NCBI GenBank assembly: GCA_034509925.1
Contig: CM067526.1
Span: 11,474,510-11,538,509 of the forward strand
Direction: 5' to 3'
Origin: Hirudinaria manillensis
Taxonomy: Eukaryota > Annelida > Clitellata > Hirudinida > Hirudinidae
DNA length: 64,000 nt
The first letter of the stretch is position 1. Every line of letters begins with the position of its first letter. Under the pieces are notes generated by a model. That model was not told where the DNA came from. It did not search any database and worked only from the letters and a program-made list of their open reading frames with translations. The position numbers and the translations under genes are program-made. Below, in pieces: positions 36,007-58,500 of this stretch.

Positions 36007-36665
36007 AACAATCGCTAAGAGAAATGGATTGAAGACGGAGGAAAGAAATCGTTCTAATCGATTGAATGCAGACTGGAAGCGAAGTTTGGTCGAACGTTCA
36101 ATCGATGAGTTTCCTTCGAGCAGATGTTGGAAATCACCTGGGATGCCACTGGGGGGTCTTTTTTTTATGTTGTTTGATTTAGAATCTAAGGATTCAGGCA
36201 GCCAATTAATCTTTAACATTTTGGAAACATCTGATAAATGTGTCATCGGAAATATCACTTTGCGAATATACCCCTACTTAATATACCTCACTAAATAATT
36301 TAATATATTTTACTAAAATCAACAAAGTAACTCTGTTGTCGTCTTGAGCTGTAAACTGTAAATATGTGTCTATAAGTATAGCCATGATTTTAGAATTATT
36401 CTTTTTGAAGGGACCAACCAGATAGGCATAAGTTTTTCATTGCTTGGTGACCTTTGTTTTTGATTTTCACAACGAAAATTAGTCACTTGAGGGAAGAAGT
36501 ATGGGAGAAGCCCCCGTGGGACTTGAGTTGATGGTCCTGCAGCAATAACCACAAGTATAAAATAGCAATAAATTCAAAACGAAAGGACGAAACGAATGAA
36601 TAAACTCACATAAACATCTTTCGCGAGGAAGTGATTTACGAAGAATTGATTAACCAATAAAGTAA

Positions 36666-37328
36666 TGGCTGTAAGATTGGGACGGCGCACAAACTGTTGT
36701 TACTAATTTTGACTAGGGGGATGACCATAATCAGTAGATTTGCTGCATGCTACAAATGCCTTTTTTAGGAAAGCCTGAGACAATGTTGTGGATGTAACAT
36801 ATTGCCTGCCACACTTCACCATATTTCTACATAAGGAAAAATAAGATCGACTATAACTTCCTAGTAAAGTAAATTAATCAATTATTATTGCTAAGAATCT
36901 GTTAGTTGTGGTCATTGCTCCATGAAACAAGAAAAACAAGTGTTTACCAAAGTCGCAACAAAGTTCGTTAAGTGCGTTTCTGGGTTTATCGATCGTTTAC
37001 TTAGACGACAGTCACTTGTAACAGTAGTTATCAACAGTAATAGTATTCATCCAGTCCGACTTCAACCGCCAACATTAAAATAAACACAAGAGCCCACAAG
37101 CCCGATAAGTATTAATAAGATCACTATGTAGTATCTAAAAACAAGGTATTAAATACTAAATGTACCGCGCAATTACCTCAAAGGGTCGTAACAAGAACAA
37201 CTATCCAACTACAATCAACTCACTCCATATACCCCTGCATATATTCCTATGTACAGCTACCAACTGTCCATCTTATATTATTTTAACAAACAACCACGAA
37301 CTGATGTCATTCTTCCTCACCACTTCAA
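36666..37328. other. Gap between MMP gene 2 and GNL1
   Basis: No gene recognised. It contains the end of the duplicated MMP upstream block and then unique AT-rich sequence. TTTATT at 37329-37334 is a likely minus-strand poly(A) signal for GNL1, 78 bases past its stop. Confidence 0.5.
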
Positions 37329-37411
37329 TTTATTTTGAGGACAATTTCTGAAATCTAAGAAAAAAAAATTACAAATTTTGGAAAAGCACGTTGTTGAAAG
37401 TTGGTGATACT

Positions 37412-40400
37412 TTAATCATCTAAAAGCAAGTTAAATGGATTGCTTGTGAAGCCTCTCTGAGAAGTACTTCCTTCTTCTTCTGATGATGTTGAAGATGGTG
37501 CTGATGATTCCTCTTCTTCAAGGATTTCTGTGTCAGAAAATGATGTTACACCTTTGCTCATTTCCTGCAACCTCAGAATCTCATTTGTTTCAGAGTGATT
37601 CATCCACCCACCTGAAATGGATAGAAAATTGATCGTTTGACTGCATACAGACTGAGAAAATTATGAAAATCTATGATGAAAAATATTAAATTTATCTGTG
37701 ATTTAGTAATAAATTCCTTTTTTCATAAATCAGTTCATCAAATCCAAAATGTCAGACCAAAAATTTGATGAAGTGGTTTGAACAATTGCTCTCCTACTAA
37801 CTGATGTTCTTGGAATACCCAGGAGGTCTCATGCAGAGGCAGAGTCTTCCTTCGACGGCCAGCCTCAGAAGGTGATTGGCTGCCCTGTACACGTCGTTCC
37901 TGGCCGCTTTTGCAGTCGTAAATCCTCTCTGCTCGGCCCAGGCTAAGATCGCAAATCAATAAACACATAACATTAATATTAATAACAAACTTTGATTGAC
38001 CATTTGACAGACAAACTCTTACCATCACATATCGAGTAGGCAGACCAGTCATTATGGTTGTGGTGTTCTCCAGCATTGAGTTTCAAAAGTGATGGCAATG
38101 GCAGCCTCTCTGCCAAGAACCTGATGGTGGTGTATGGTTCACGGAGTTGCGATATCGGAAAGATTCCGGATAAGATCTAAGGTAGTAATGATCAAACGAT
38201 AACAACACCTTAACTTACATTACTAAAAAGTAGGACTCATTGATTTCTAACCAATAATCATGATGATCAAATGTAGCATTTAAAACATTCGGTCACAAAC
38301 CATACAAACCATGGTACGCGTATTTGTATCATATACGTCGTTATTTCCAATTAACCTGCAATGGTCTCGTCACGAGGGAGGGAAAGACGAGGCCAGGTGA
38401 GTCGCAGAGTCTGACATTCTTTGTCAGGAAGATCGTCTGGAAATGCTTGGTATGGCCAGGTGTTCTTGAAACACTCACCACCTTGATTTTTAAATAATTT
38501 GTAAATAAATTATTAAGTTTGTAAAATATTTTATAAGTTTATTACTATTAGTAATGGCATGTTGCATAAGAAATCAACAAAGGAACATCAAAATCAAATG
38601 AAAATGACAAATTATTCAATGATGTTCAACCTTTTTGCCCATTAAGCCATTTATAATCGAAGATTTGCCCACATTTGGATAACCTAAGAAATGCAAAAAT
38701 AAAAAACAATTAATACACAAAAGTACCATTTAAAAATTCAATTTATTCGAAAATTTATATAAAAAAATAAATAAAAAAAATAAAAATCCACCGCAACATC
38801 CGATGGTTAGAATCTGGTTCTGACAGAAGTCATACAGCTCGTAACCAGTGTCTTGGACCACGTCAACAGTCTCTCCAACTTCTACGTCGTCATCATCATC
38901 ATCATCATTCTGGGTGACATCATATTCAATCTTCTGTTTCCATAGAGACATGTCAACTGCATTGAAATTAACTTTTCATCAACTCACTGATAAGAGTGAG
39001 AATTATTATTATTATCATTGTCATTATCAATATTATTATTATTATTATACACTAATTATCATGTACCATATGACCATCATTAACATGTTTAAATGTTTAA
39101 ATCAATGAATTTAATTATTAATTTTTTTAAATTAAATATTAATTTAATAACATCAAGAATTAAATTTATTTTTTGCCAATTATTATTAAAAATAATTTTC
39201 AACCGACCACTTCCATGCACTAATTTCTCGCAGGCCTGCAGCAGTTGTTTCGGACCGACTGCACTGAAATTCCTTCTCCTCCTCTTCTTGAACAGAACTT
39301 CAAAAAAAATTACAAAACTTTTACCATGCAATTAATAATAATAATTTAACAAGTTATTGTAATATAGTAATCAATTAGAAGTTATTGTAATAATAATTAT
39401 TTATTTATTTATTTATTTTATTTATTCTTCAGAAAATAGAGTGAAATTTATGAAAATAAACGTTAAAAACTATTGAAACTTAATTTCCTAGTCCATCAGG
39501 AATCCAAACCTTGGGTCGGGTCAGAGTTCACCATCTTTCTCTCGTCATCATCCTTGGGCATCGAGGTGAAGCAGATGACGGAAACCTCGGGGAACTTTTC
39601 CTGGAAGTAATTTTTCCAGGCAACCACGAGACTCGGAGGTGCCAAATCGACTTTGTTGAGGACGACTACGATGTGCTTCTTCAGGTCTTCGACAACATAC
39701 TGGTACAGAGCTGGCGAGAAATGCAGAGCCTGTTGAAAGGAAGGTAGACAATCAATCAAGTGGTTGAATCTGAAAAGAATCTAAACAAGCTCAACAAAGC
39801 AGTCCTTAACTTTCAAAACAATTACATTTATTTATCCAATTTTTAACATGCTCAACTTTATTCCAGAGAGATATAAGGGCACCAACAAACAAAACCATCG
39901 GACACAAGACAGCAATCTAGCTAATTAATAAAAAGAAAGAAAAGTTAAAGAATAAAATTAAAATTAAACTCTCGGAGGGAATGAGAGAATTGATGCAAAT
40001 AAAAACTATAAAAGCAAAAGGAATACAGAAATTCCTTGAAAGCAAACCAAATTATGATAAAAATCCCAATTAAAAGACAAAATTCAGATCAAAACATCCA
40101 TGCATCCGAACAATGAGGCAATGCTAACGGGGTGTCTGATGTCCGTGATGAGAAGAACAATGTCAGACATTTCAAGAACCCTCCACAGTTGCCTCCAGGT
40201 TTCTAGGTTCAACTCAAAGTAACTTATTGCATTGCCTTTGTACCTCTCAAAGATTTTATCCAGGTAGCTCTGGTTATATAAATATATTTATTATTTATAT
40301 ATTTATTAATATATATATTATATATAATGTTATATAATAATAATATAATAATTTATAATATTTTATAATATATATATTTTAGAATGAGTTTAAATTCAAC

Positions 40401-41909
40401 CTAGTGATTGCTAATAAAATTCACCAATTAAATGATTAATTAGAAAAAAACTAATTAATTTAATTAATTAATTAATTAAATTTAATATAATGTTTATGAA
40501 CGACAGCAACGGAAAGTTTTAAAAAATAATATTTGAATAAAAATCACAGTCATTAATAAGTTGCCTGTGACTTCTCAGTCTCAACATAATAAATTCATAT
40601 GCGAATGTATTCAAAAATGCTATCAACAAACATAATTTTAATATTAATGTATTTTAATTTTAATATTTTAATAAATTTTAATAGTAATGTATAATTAAAC
40701 GTCTAGTAATGAATATTCATCATTGTTCTCTAAATTACCTTGAAGTAATTTTCTTCATTGGCATTCAGCTGATCCCTGTTCAAAGAATAATCCCATTCAG
40801 GTCTTTTTGGCATGTCCAGCACGGAACCTGGCTTATATATTTCTTCGAGATCTATTTCCAAGGCCTCCTTTGAAATGAACGATTTTTAACTTCAGTTGAC
40901 TTAACTACTTTTTTTAATCAATCTTAAAATAAATGATAAAACATGCTAATGAGGATAATTAATTATTAATTAATTATTATTAATTTAATTATTATTAATT
41001 AATTAATTAATTCATAATTGAGAATAACAATGATACTTTATTAATCAATTTGTGCCTTTAAACTAAGCACACATTTATCATGGTTCAATATTTTACCATG
41101 AAGAGGAAAATAATGATGACAACAGTAATCATAAAATGATGATAAAAGTGATAAGGATAACATAATTTGTACTTCCTTATGTAATGATGCAGTAAAAATA
41201 ACAAAATATATTATTTAACATGCTTATGTTAGAAAATGTCCAAAATCTTAATATCTATCATTTAAATACTCCTTCAATATTTCATCATTTTTAATTAATT
41301 AACTGAAAATGTTTATCCAAAATATCTTTCCATAAGTACTTCTGATAGAGGAACAATTGGTTCCTTTGCCAAAGCCTTGCCCTTCTCAACTTCTTCATCT
41401 GTATCACTCCTAAAGTGGAGCCGGTACCTAAAAAGATTTCAGTAAGATTATGAATAATTAATCCTATCAGTATGTTAAATATATCTTATAATGAAATAAT
41501 TTCTTGAATAAATAAGCAATATTTAACATTTAAAACAGATCAATATTAGTCGTCCTAATAGTCACCTATTTGGATCATAGCTCTTGTTTCTGTGAGAATC
41601 TGGCTGTTGGTTTATCTTTCTTACAGATAATTCCCCTTCATTACTGCTATTTTCTTTTGCCCTCTTTTTCTTCATTGCACGGTGATCCACCACACCTAAA
41701 ACGGACATTATTAATTTGTAAATATCTTTATATTTCGCACTAGTTACAAGACAATAAGCCTACTTTTGTAATTACTTCAATGATAAGAATGTTTATATTT
41801 TACCAAACTCATCTCTAATTTCATTCTTTTTACGTTCACGACGTTCCTTTAATTGCTCTTTTTTTTGTTTGGTGCTAAACGGTACTTTTCTATGGACAGG
41901 AGGAGCCAT
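37412..41909 (-). CDS. GNL1: GNL1/HSR1-type circularly permuted GTPase
   Basis: YRG/YlqF-class GTPase, related to LSG1 and nucleostemin, linked to ribosome biogenesis or nucleolar function. Thirteen exons on minus: 41909-41804, 41695-41566, 41427-41340, 40867-40739, 40269-40129, 39729-39510, 39297-39208, 38956-38792, 38683-38631, 38481-38356, 38176-38023, 37942-37802, 37611-37412; 1743 bp, 580 residues, all phases consistent (human GNL1 is about 607). Basic N-terminus with RKVPFSTKQKKEQLKERRER; SYDPNRYRLHF; then the permuted motif order: G4 NKVDLAPP (about 223), G1 GYPNVGKSS (357-365), SVSRTPGHTKHFQT (G2), G3 DSPG (about 401). Exon 8 has a run of seven Asp coded by a GAT/GAC microsatellite. 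C-terminal AWAEQRGFTTAKAARNDVYR and an acidic Ser/Glu-rich tail ending NPFNLLLDD. Divergent from the ORF at 42280. Confidence 0.97.
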
Positions 41910-42279
41910 GTTATTGAGAAAGAATTGCGCAAATGTTTGTTTTTTAAAAGTGAAGATTCTAGAAGATTGCTTGGATTTTTTTAAAATCATATGACGATTC
42001 AAATATATTTTTATAAACATTCAATTAATTAATTAATTAATGAAATACCTGTATAAATTCTTATTTTTATTTTAATGTCTAATCAAGGGATAAACCAAAG
42101 CTGAAAAATATCCAAATTTATTGCCAAATCTGATTATTATGAAAAAGCTAAAAAGTTTTAAAATATTTAATACGTACTTTAAAGTTATAGGAAGTTCATT
42201 ACCGGAGTTTGACTTTGCCATGCTCCCGCCTTTATTTACACATTAACTTATTATACGGAATCGTTAACATAGTTTTAAC

Positions 42280-42621
42280 ATGGCTGGAAATTTCCAAGCT
42301 AAACACCATGTATATCCATATTTCACATTTGGTGACACAATGTTATTAATGTTAATAATTATTCATCAGCTGCAATTAGTCGGTGGACTTCCGATTGGAG
42401 AGGCATTCCCGGTACCATGCCCTTATGTTGGCTGGCGAACCATCTTTAATGTTGTTCTTGCTCCAGGATGCGAAAGGGAGAGCAAACTTAATTATCTTTC
42501 GACACAAATATCTTGGCACTCTGAATACTGCAAATATGTCTACCAGCATTTTTCCTTAACCGGGAAGATCCTTAACTCTATGATCTTCAGTGATGAACCG
42601 CAACATTTATTGTCTGAATGA
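42280..42621 (+). CDS. Small hypothetical protein, 113 residues
   Basis: Single-exon ORF from an ATG, starting 371 bases from the divergent GNL1 start, with an AATAAA at 42669-42674 shortly after the stop. It has a hydrophobic segment near residues 20-36 (DTMLLMLIIIHQLQLVGGL) that may be a signal anchor or a late signal peptide, followed by four cysteines or so and PIGEAFPVPCPYVGW. I recognise no family. Gene-like composition, poly(A) signal and shared promoter region favour a real gene, but with no homology this stays tentative. Confidence 0.4.
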   Translation: MAGNFQAKHHVYPYFTFGDTMLLMLIIIHQLQLVGGLPIGEAFPVPCPYVGWRTIFNVVLAPGCERESKLNYLSTQISWHSEYCKYVYQHFSLTGKILNSMIFSDEPQHLLSE

Positions 42622-42982
42622 TTCTTGTTAAACCTGGTCGATTAAATTACAAAATATTGCGATCTGATAATAAAATAAGGGATTTGATGTTCCCATATTT
42701 ACTGTCACAACGTCGGCTGGTTCTAGTTCATATCATCGCAATCATTTCTAAGCAAACATTCCTGTATAGAAATAAATATGATTAATTTCTCAAACAAGAA
42801 TTTGTTAGATCTCTAGAGTTGTACTATTGTAACAGAATTTATTCGAGACTGGATGCCTCTATTAGCATTCCAGGCCGTGCGCTTTAGGCTAAAGAGATGC
42901 TGGGTATGGTCCGGAATGGGGAAGTGATACAACGGTGCGGAGAAGCGAAGAAACATTAGAAATCTTTAAGGAAAAACAAAAC

Positions 42983-45740
42983 ATGGCAACCTTTTCGAGC
43001 ATTTTTGGCATTAAGTCGTCACATACCTCGAAGCACCATCCTCATGTTCTACAATCGGCCAGTTCGTCCACATCATCGATGACGCCTCTAACGGCTCCTG
43101 CTACTGCTTCGGATGACAAGAATTTTGCCGTTTTGAAGGAATTAGCATCTTTGACTTGCAACAGGAACTGTTTTGATTGTTTACAAAGAGGACCGACGTA
43201 TGTCAACATGACCATAGGGTCCTTCATCTGTACATCTTGCAGCGGGAAATTGTTAGAACTGCAATGTTTTTTGAAAAGTTTTTTGAGTAAACTTTCAGAA
43301 TGATTTTAATGTTTTGTTTTAAAGACGAGGTCTGAACCCTCCCCATAGAGTAAAATCCATATCAATGGCAGTATTTTCAGATGAAGAAATAGAATTTCTA
43401 AAAAGTCGAGGAAATGATGTGTGTAAGATCTTTTTAACTAATTTGTTTAAATATTTGTTGAAATTAATTTCTTAAAAATAACCCATGTTCAAAGTTCTGC
43501 CAGAAAGTCTGGCTGGGAAAGTATCCTGGGCCATTGTTGCCTCTTGAAAAAGAAAATGATTCTAAGTTGATGGATATACTGACAGCTAGATATGAAAGAA
43601 AGTGCTGGTACATCTCACCTTCTGATCCCATGTACGAAGAGGCTCGCAAAAAGGCTGAAGTGGAGCTGAACAGAAAAAATAAAGTGAAATTTTTTTTTGA
43701 AATTCAATTAAGTTAATCATATTTTTTTGTATTTCTTAGGGAGGCATAAAGTGAATGAGTGTCATTTGATAATAAAAAAAGTGCATTATTTACAATAATC
43801 ATTCATTTCTTTTTTAACTTTAGCAAGCCTAATATCTTCTAGAATTCCATTGCCTGGTACTATTTTATTAAAGCACAGTTTGATGTCATTATAATTATAA
43901 ATGTATGTATTTGTATACAATGCAAATGTGGTTCTCATTTATGATTCTTTAATTGGATTTGGTTTTAAATTGCTGATAATTCTGTTAAATTACTAAGCAG
44001 GTTTATTACCAATGCTTTAAGGCAATCTTTAAATAATTTAATTTCTAAAATAAGAGCACAAGCTCCATCTGCAAGACCACTCAAACAGAACCAAGCAACT
44101 CAAAAAGTCAATCTGCATTTCTCCCGGCCGTTCAAACTCAGTCGAACAACCACGGCAACTCCACGCCTCAAACGAACTCCAACAACTCCAAGTACGTCCT
44201 TCAGTCCTCCTCCTTCGTGAGGTCCCCACTCAAAACTTTCTCCCCAGTGACTCCCCAATCTCTGCCATCTGCAGATTCCCCGAAATTTTCTTTCCAACCG
44301 GGTGAGATTTCCGTTCATTGATCTCGCGTCGTGGCATGGGCATATGTCTCGCACCGCTATTTAAGAATATGTCGTTTAAAAATATATTAATGATTTTTCT
44401 TAAAAGTCTCAATTTACCACTTCTCGTGCAGTCACGACAGAATTTGCAGACTTCACTAACTTCTCTGGCTCCTCGCCATCTTCCTCTGCCACATTTCAAA
44501 CTTCCAACTTTTCTCCAGCTTTTCCAATTGCAGGTGATTAGTTTAAATATAGAAAGAAATCAATAAATAATTGCCAAGTTATTTTGTTAGAAATAATACA
44601 ATAATAGTAATCTCTTACGTATTAACCATTCTGACCTGTTTACATATTAATGTCTGGCTTTCAGATGCACAGCAAAAGATTGCACCCAGTCTTCCACGCA
44701 ATCCTTATCACACCACGTACCAGATGCAAAACATCCATACAAACCCACAAGACAAGTATGCTCCTTTTCATGAGCTGACCTCTGACATGGAATCCTTGTC
44801 CATCAATTGGAATGGATCGCGATTTTCAGGAGGTTCATGGTTTTTTTGTTTGCTTGCTTCTGAATATTAATGACTTAAATAATGACATGCATGGTAAACT
44901 TATAATATTATAATTAATTTATTACAGAATATTACGGTTCTTACAAATCCTACATTCCTAAAAAGTTTTGGAAATTAATTTTCAATTACAGACTTTTCCT
45001 TGCACGACAGTGCTTGGAAAAATGGTGAACAATTCCTGCCAGATTCTTCAGATAACCTTTCATCTCAAGGCAAGTTTTAACCTTCTTCAGAGACTTATCA
45101 TCTGATTAGAAAATGCAGATACCCACCTAGGCATATCTACCCACCTAGGCAAAAATAAAAAAATAAAGCTTCTCTTGAATTCAATTTTAATTCATTTGCT
45201 TTTCTTTAGGAACAAACCCTTTCACTGGGACCAATCCTAACATAAATCCGAATATCAATCCAATCATCAATCCAATCATCAATCCAAACGTCAATCCAAA
45301 CGTCAATCCAATCGTCAATCCGAATGTCAATCACGGTCTTTCGGGAAGTTCTCAGTTCCATCCGGGCGCCCAAGACCAGTGCATCCAGTACCCCGGTTTC
45401 GTTCCGGCTTATCCTCCGTCTTCGAATCCTTACGGCATGCACGTGCACTCCGTGGGGCTGAACCAGCCCGTATACGAGGGCATGCTCTATCGCCCTGCCA
45501 GTGCAATGAATCACAGATACAACAGCTACCAGAGTTCACCTCAAACCACCTTCATGTATCAGATGCCATATTATTACCAGGGGTTTCTGCAGTACAACCC
45601 TTCAAACCCATTTTTGGTGAGCAGACGCTTCTCGGCTTTTGCGAGCAAAGATTGTTTATGAATTTCTGAACTGAATTTCTGAAATAATTTTTTTCTAGAG
45701 TCAGCAGATGGAGAGCAGAAATACGAATCCGTTCCTTTGA
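42983..45740 (+). CDS. AGFG1: ArfGAP with FG/NPF-type tail (AGFG family)
   Basis: ArfGAP-domain adaptor of the AGFG (Hrb/RIP) family, which acts in clathrin-coated vesicle cargo sorting through EH-domain binding of NPF motifs. Nine exons: 42983-43251, 43325-43418, 43495-43683, 44055-44301, 44432-44533, 44665-44832, 44992-45069, 45210-45616, 45699-45740; 1596 bp, 531 residues. The CxxC-x16-CxxC zinc finger is at Cys63, 66, 83 and 86 (CFDC ... CTSC), followed by RGLNPPHRVKSISM and WLGKYPG, all as in AGFG. The rest is low-complexity Ser/Asn/Pro with FADFTNFSG, DKYAPFHEL, GTNPFTGTNP, SNPFL and a terminal NPFL. Exon 7 uses a GC donor (AAG-GCAAGT). The splice between exons 3 and 4 is my best fit and is the least certain. 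The ATG at 42983 is the first after a non-coding GTG-led stretch. Confidence 0.95.
45239..45335 (+). repeat. Coding tandem repeat in AGFG: eight NP[NI][IV] units
   Basis: A 12-bp repeat inside exon 8 (AATCCAATCATC and variants) gives tetrapeptides such as NPNI, NPII and NPNV in a row. It lies just after an NPF motif (TNPFTGTNP). The unit may have grown from NPF-like motifs by slippage, but the aromatic residue needed for EH binding is missing in these units. Confidence 0.85.
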
Positions 45741-46240
45741 AGTTCTCGGAAGCAGAATTGGGGATGTTTTAATTAATTAGCGTTTTTGACACGCAAGCAA
45801 TGCATGCTGCGTTCGTTTGATACTCGTCTGTCTGTCTCATTCATAATATCAGTATTACATCTCGGATGACATTCGTTTTTTTTTTAGACTTGACATTGTA
45901 AGAAGTCGTTTGTCTTCTATTGGAATTATTTTTTGTCGACCTCCTCATAGTCACGTTTCTAGTCATCTTTTACGGTTGTTTCTCATTTGAAAAGAATAGA
46001 TTATCGTGAATTTTAAGATTTAATACTCAAGAATATGTGCAAGGTATGTTTTGGTCTTCGTTGTCCGCTTCGATTCTCGCTGGGATGACTTGTGGATGGA
46101 CCGCTCCGACTGCTGAGAGTGTGGACATATTTCAGCCGAACAATGGCGATGCAGAGCATCAATTAATTGTAAGTTGACATGCGACCGACAAACAGACCGT
46201 GAAACACTCTCATCGCTCATGCAATCAGTCAGCAAGGAGA
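45741..46240. other. Gap between AGFG and the Ig-protein 3' end
   Basis: 3' UTRs of two convergent genes. No gene recognised. Confidence 0.5.
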
Positions 46241-55596
<9,356 letters not shown>

Positions 55597-58500
55597 CGTC
55601 TCTTGTCGTGCATCTCGCCGGGAAAATCAGGTGTTCCGACCTTGACCGCTGTTGCGCCTGTCAAGGTGAAGACGACGACGACGACGATGATGATGGTGAC
55701 GGTGATGACGACGATGACGATGATGCTGGTGGTGGTGGTGGTGATGATGATGACGACGACGATAACAATAATCGCAATGGCATAATAAATATGCAATCAG
55801 TGCGTTTCTGCAAAAAGTTGGCTGTCACCGTCGTCGGATGAAATATTTTATTTTACAATTTTCATAATTATTGATTTATTACGATTAATTCATTTTTAAT
55901 AAATTCGTACAAATTGTGCGGATGAGGAAGTGATCGTATCATTAAAAATTATGCCGAATAACAAAAGAATTTCTCAAAGCAAGAAATTATGGTTGCAATT
56001 TAAAAATAATGACTACTTTATTCGTTGATGATGATTATCATCATCATCATCATCATGACCATCATCATCATCATCATCATCATGATTATGTTGTTGCTGT
56101 TTTTGTTGCACCAGGAAATTATCGAGCATTTTCCACCGGATAACAGATACATTATAAATTACGAAAAAAAAATGGAAAAATGCCAAATCATGGAATCAAA
56201 TGTTCCGAGCGACGGAGATGCACTTGTGACGGAAAGTGATCGCAAGTGCTGGAAAGATTTCGGATAGGAGGGCGCGGAGGTGCGGGTGGAAAACTTAAAC
56301 TCCGGATACGTTGCAGTGCCTGGAACGTAACTGGAAAAGGTGGGCAGACAGGAGCACATGGAGATGATTCCATGGTGTGAATTTAAAGAAAAAAAATTAT
56401 GATTGGAATTCGTAATGACGTATGCAGGATGTTGGATTCGCAGGATTTGTGACAGTCTTTCAACTCTTTGTGATACCTAATGATACCTTGACAGCACTGA
56501 CTTGATATTTATATGTAATTCTGGTTGCAATAAAAATAATAAATTCGTTTCGACAATCAATTTGCAAAGCGATCCACTGCTCGACTTTCATCGACATTAA
56601 TGAAGTCTTCCTTGGTGCAAGTTGATATCCTTCCGCTCTGAGGATTTATTTCAAGCATTTCTTTCCAAAAGACGGAAAATATTGGCTAGAAAAGGCCTTT
56701 GCATTGAGCGCATGCGCCACTGGCCACATAGAAATGCAAATGAGCTGAGAAATTTGCATATGAGATACTCACTCGTACGACAGAATTATGCTTCTATTTC
56801 TGTCCTGCCGCCTTCACGTCCTGGCAAAAGGTGCCCGTCGTGTTTGTTCTAATTAATTATTAATTAGGAATGAATAAATTAATTAAATGAATAAATTAAT
56901 CGCCTCGTCGTGCAAAATTAAGACGAAGACCGCCCCCGATTTAGCGCGATAATCCTGTCTGGGCGATCGTCATGAATATTAATTTTATTGTGTTTATTAT
57001 TGTTGTTATTATTGTTATTATTATTATTACTACTATTATTATTATTATTATTATTATTTTGTTGTTGTTAATAAATCATATAAATTAATAAAGTGCATTA
57101 ATAAATTGTACATAAGTTGTGTAAATTGTTTTAAGTGGGTGCAAATGGAATCTATGAACTGGAACGATTTAGACTTTTCCCAACCAAAGAAATTAATATA
57201 AATGAATAAAGTAAATATAAATAAATAAATAAAGTAAATATAAATAAATAAAGTAAATATAAATAAATAAATAAATAATTATTTAATTAAATGAATAAAT
57301 ACTAATATCAATATTAATACAAGCAGAAAATTCGATTTTGAAAATAATTTTTCGTACGTTTTAAATCAGCGAGAGAAAAATTATAAAACAAAAACCAAAA
57401 AACAATATTCACTTTAAGGTCCGTCAAACATGGCGATTGTGATTCTAAAACAACAATGATTAATAAAAACTGCAATTCAACCAAAACACGTTCAATTTTT
57501 TTAATTTTTTATATTTTTTCTGAGTTTTGATTGGCACGATTTTGTTTTCAACTAAAATCTGAAAGAATTCCAATCACGCGAAGCCTCCCCATGGGTGGGT
57601 GGATGGATCCAGGGTGGATTAGACGCAGGGGCGCGAGAAGGGAATGCACGATTGGAGAGAAAATGGAAATTATATTTTCTAATCAAAGTAAATTATTTCC
57701 TGGTCTTGACTTTGGAAAAAGAAGAAGAGGAAGAGGGAAATTGAGATTGATCAAAAATTAAAATAGAACGAGCACTTACTACCAGTGGGCAACTCCTAAA
57801 CACCTCGCAGGGCATCTCACCCAGCCCTGTTCGGGAAAACCCCGACCGAAAATGAAACCACCACCACAAGTGGAAAAGACGAAATGTGAAAAGGCATATT
57901 TGAGGCTGGAAAATGGAACGAGAGGAAGCAATACCCTCCTGGTTCCCGGGGCTACTTGGAAATTCTCGGGCGTGACCGGAGTGCCAATGTAAAGCACTGG
58001 TATGATGTCGAGAAGGTGACAGGATCGCTTCGCTGAGCATTTCGATTTGAACAGTGGGCGTTCTATAAAGAAGGCTTACACTGCATTCCTGTCTCTCTCC
58101 AGCTCTCCTAGGAGTCCCATTGTACAACTTGTGGCGTGCAGCAATTCGAAATGTTCTCTAATGCGATTCTAATAACGCCTCAATATTCCACTTCCTCGCA
58201 TTGTTCGGACGAATTAGAGCCACCAGACAAAGCTCGTAATTTGTCGCCGTTTCTAGAAATTGTCTTTGTTTTGTTGTTCTCAATGTCGTTGCATGGAATT
58301 GTTGTTTCGTGTTTCGTTGTTGTTGTTGTTATTATTGTTGCTGCTACTGTCAGCTTTCTTGGAAGCACTCGTGAAACCTCATATATCGTTTTCCTTGTTT
58401 TCAACCGAAAAAAAGAGGGATTTACGAAGAAAAATTCAAAAAGAATGAGACACGGTGCTTCCTCAGGTGTCCGCCATCTTGTGTGGCTTCTTGCGTCTCC

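Larger units (their letters stand above)
26466..36665. repeat. Local segmental duplication field (CUTA 5' half plus MMP, three copies)
   Basis: Three related blocks. Copy A, 26466 to about 29050, has CUTA exons 1-2, flank and an MMP relic. Copy 1, about 29050-32700, has an intact MMP and no CUTA part. Copy 2, about 32726-36665, has a broken CUTA 5' fragment and an intact MMP. The CUTA homology of copy 2 starts at the sequence CTGATATCTGCAAC, i.e. a few bases inside CUTA exon 3, which marks a duplication breakpoint. Copy boundaries are by eye. Shared MMP upstream sequence ends with a GTAAGATTGGGAC motif at about 32690 and 36670. Confidence 0.85.
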
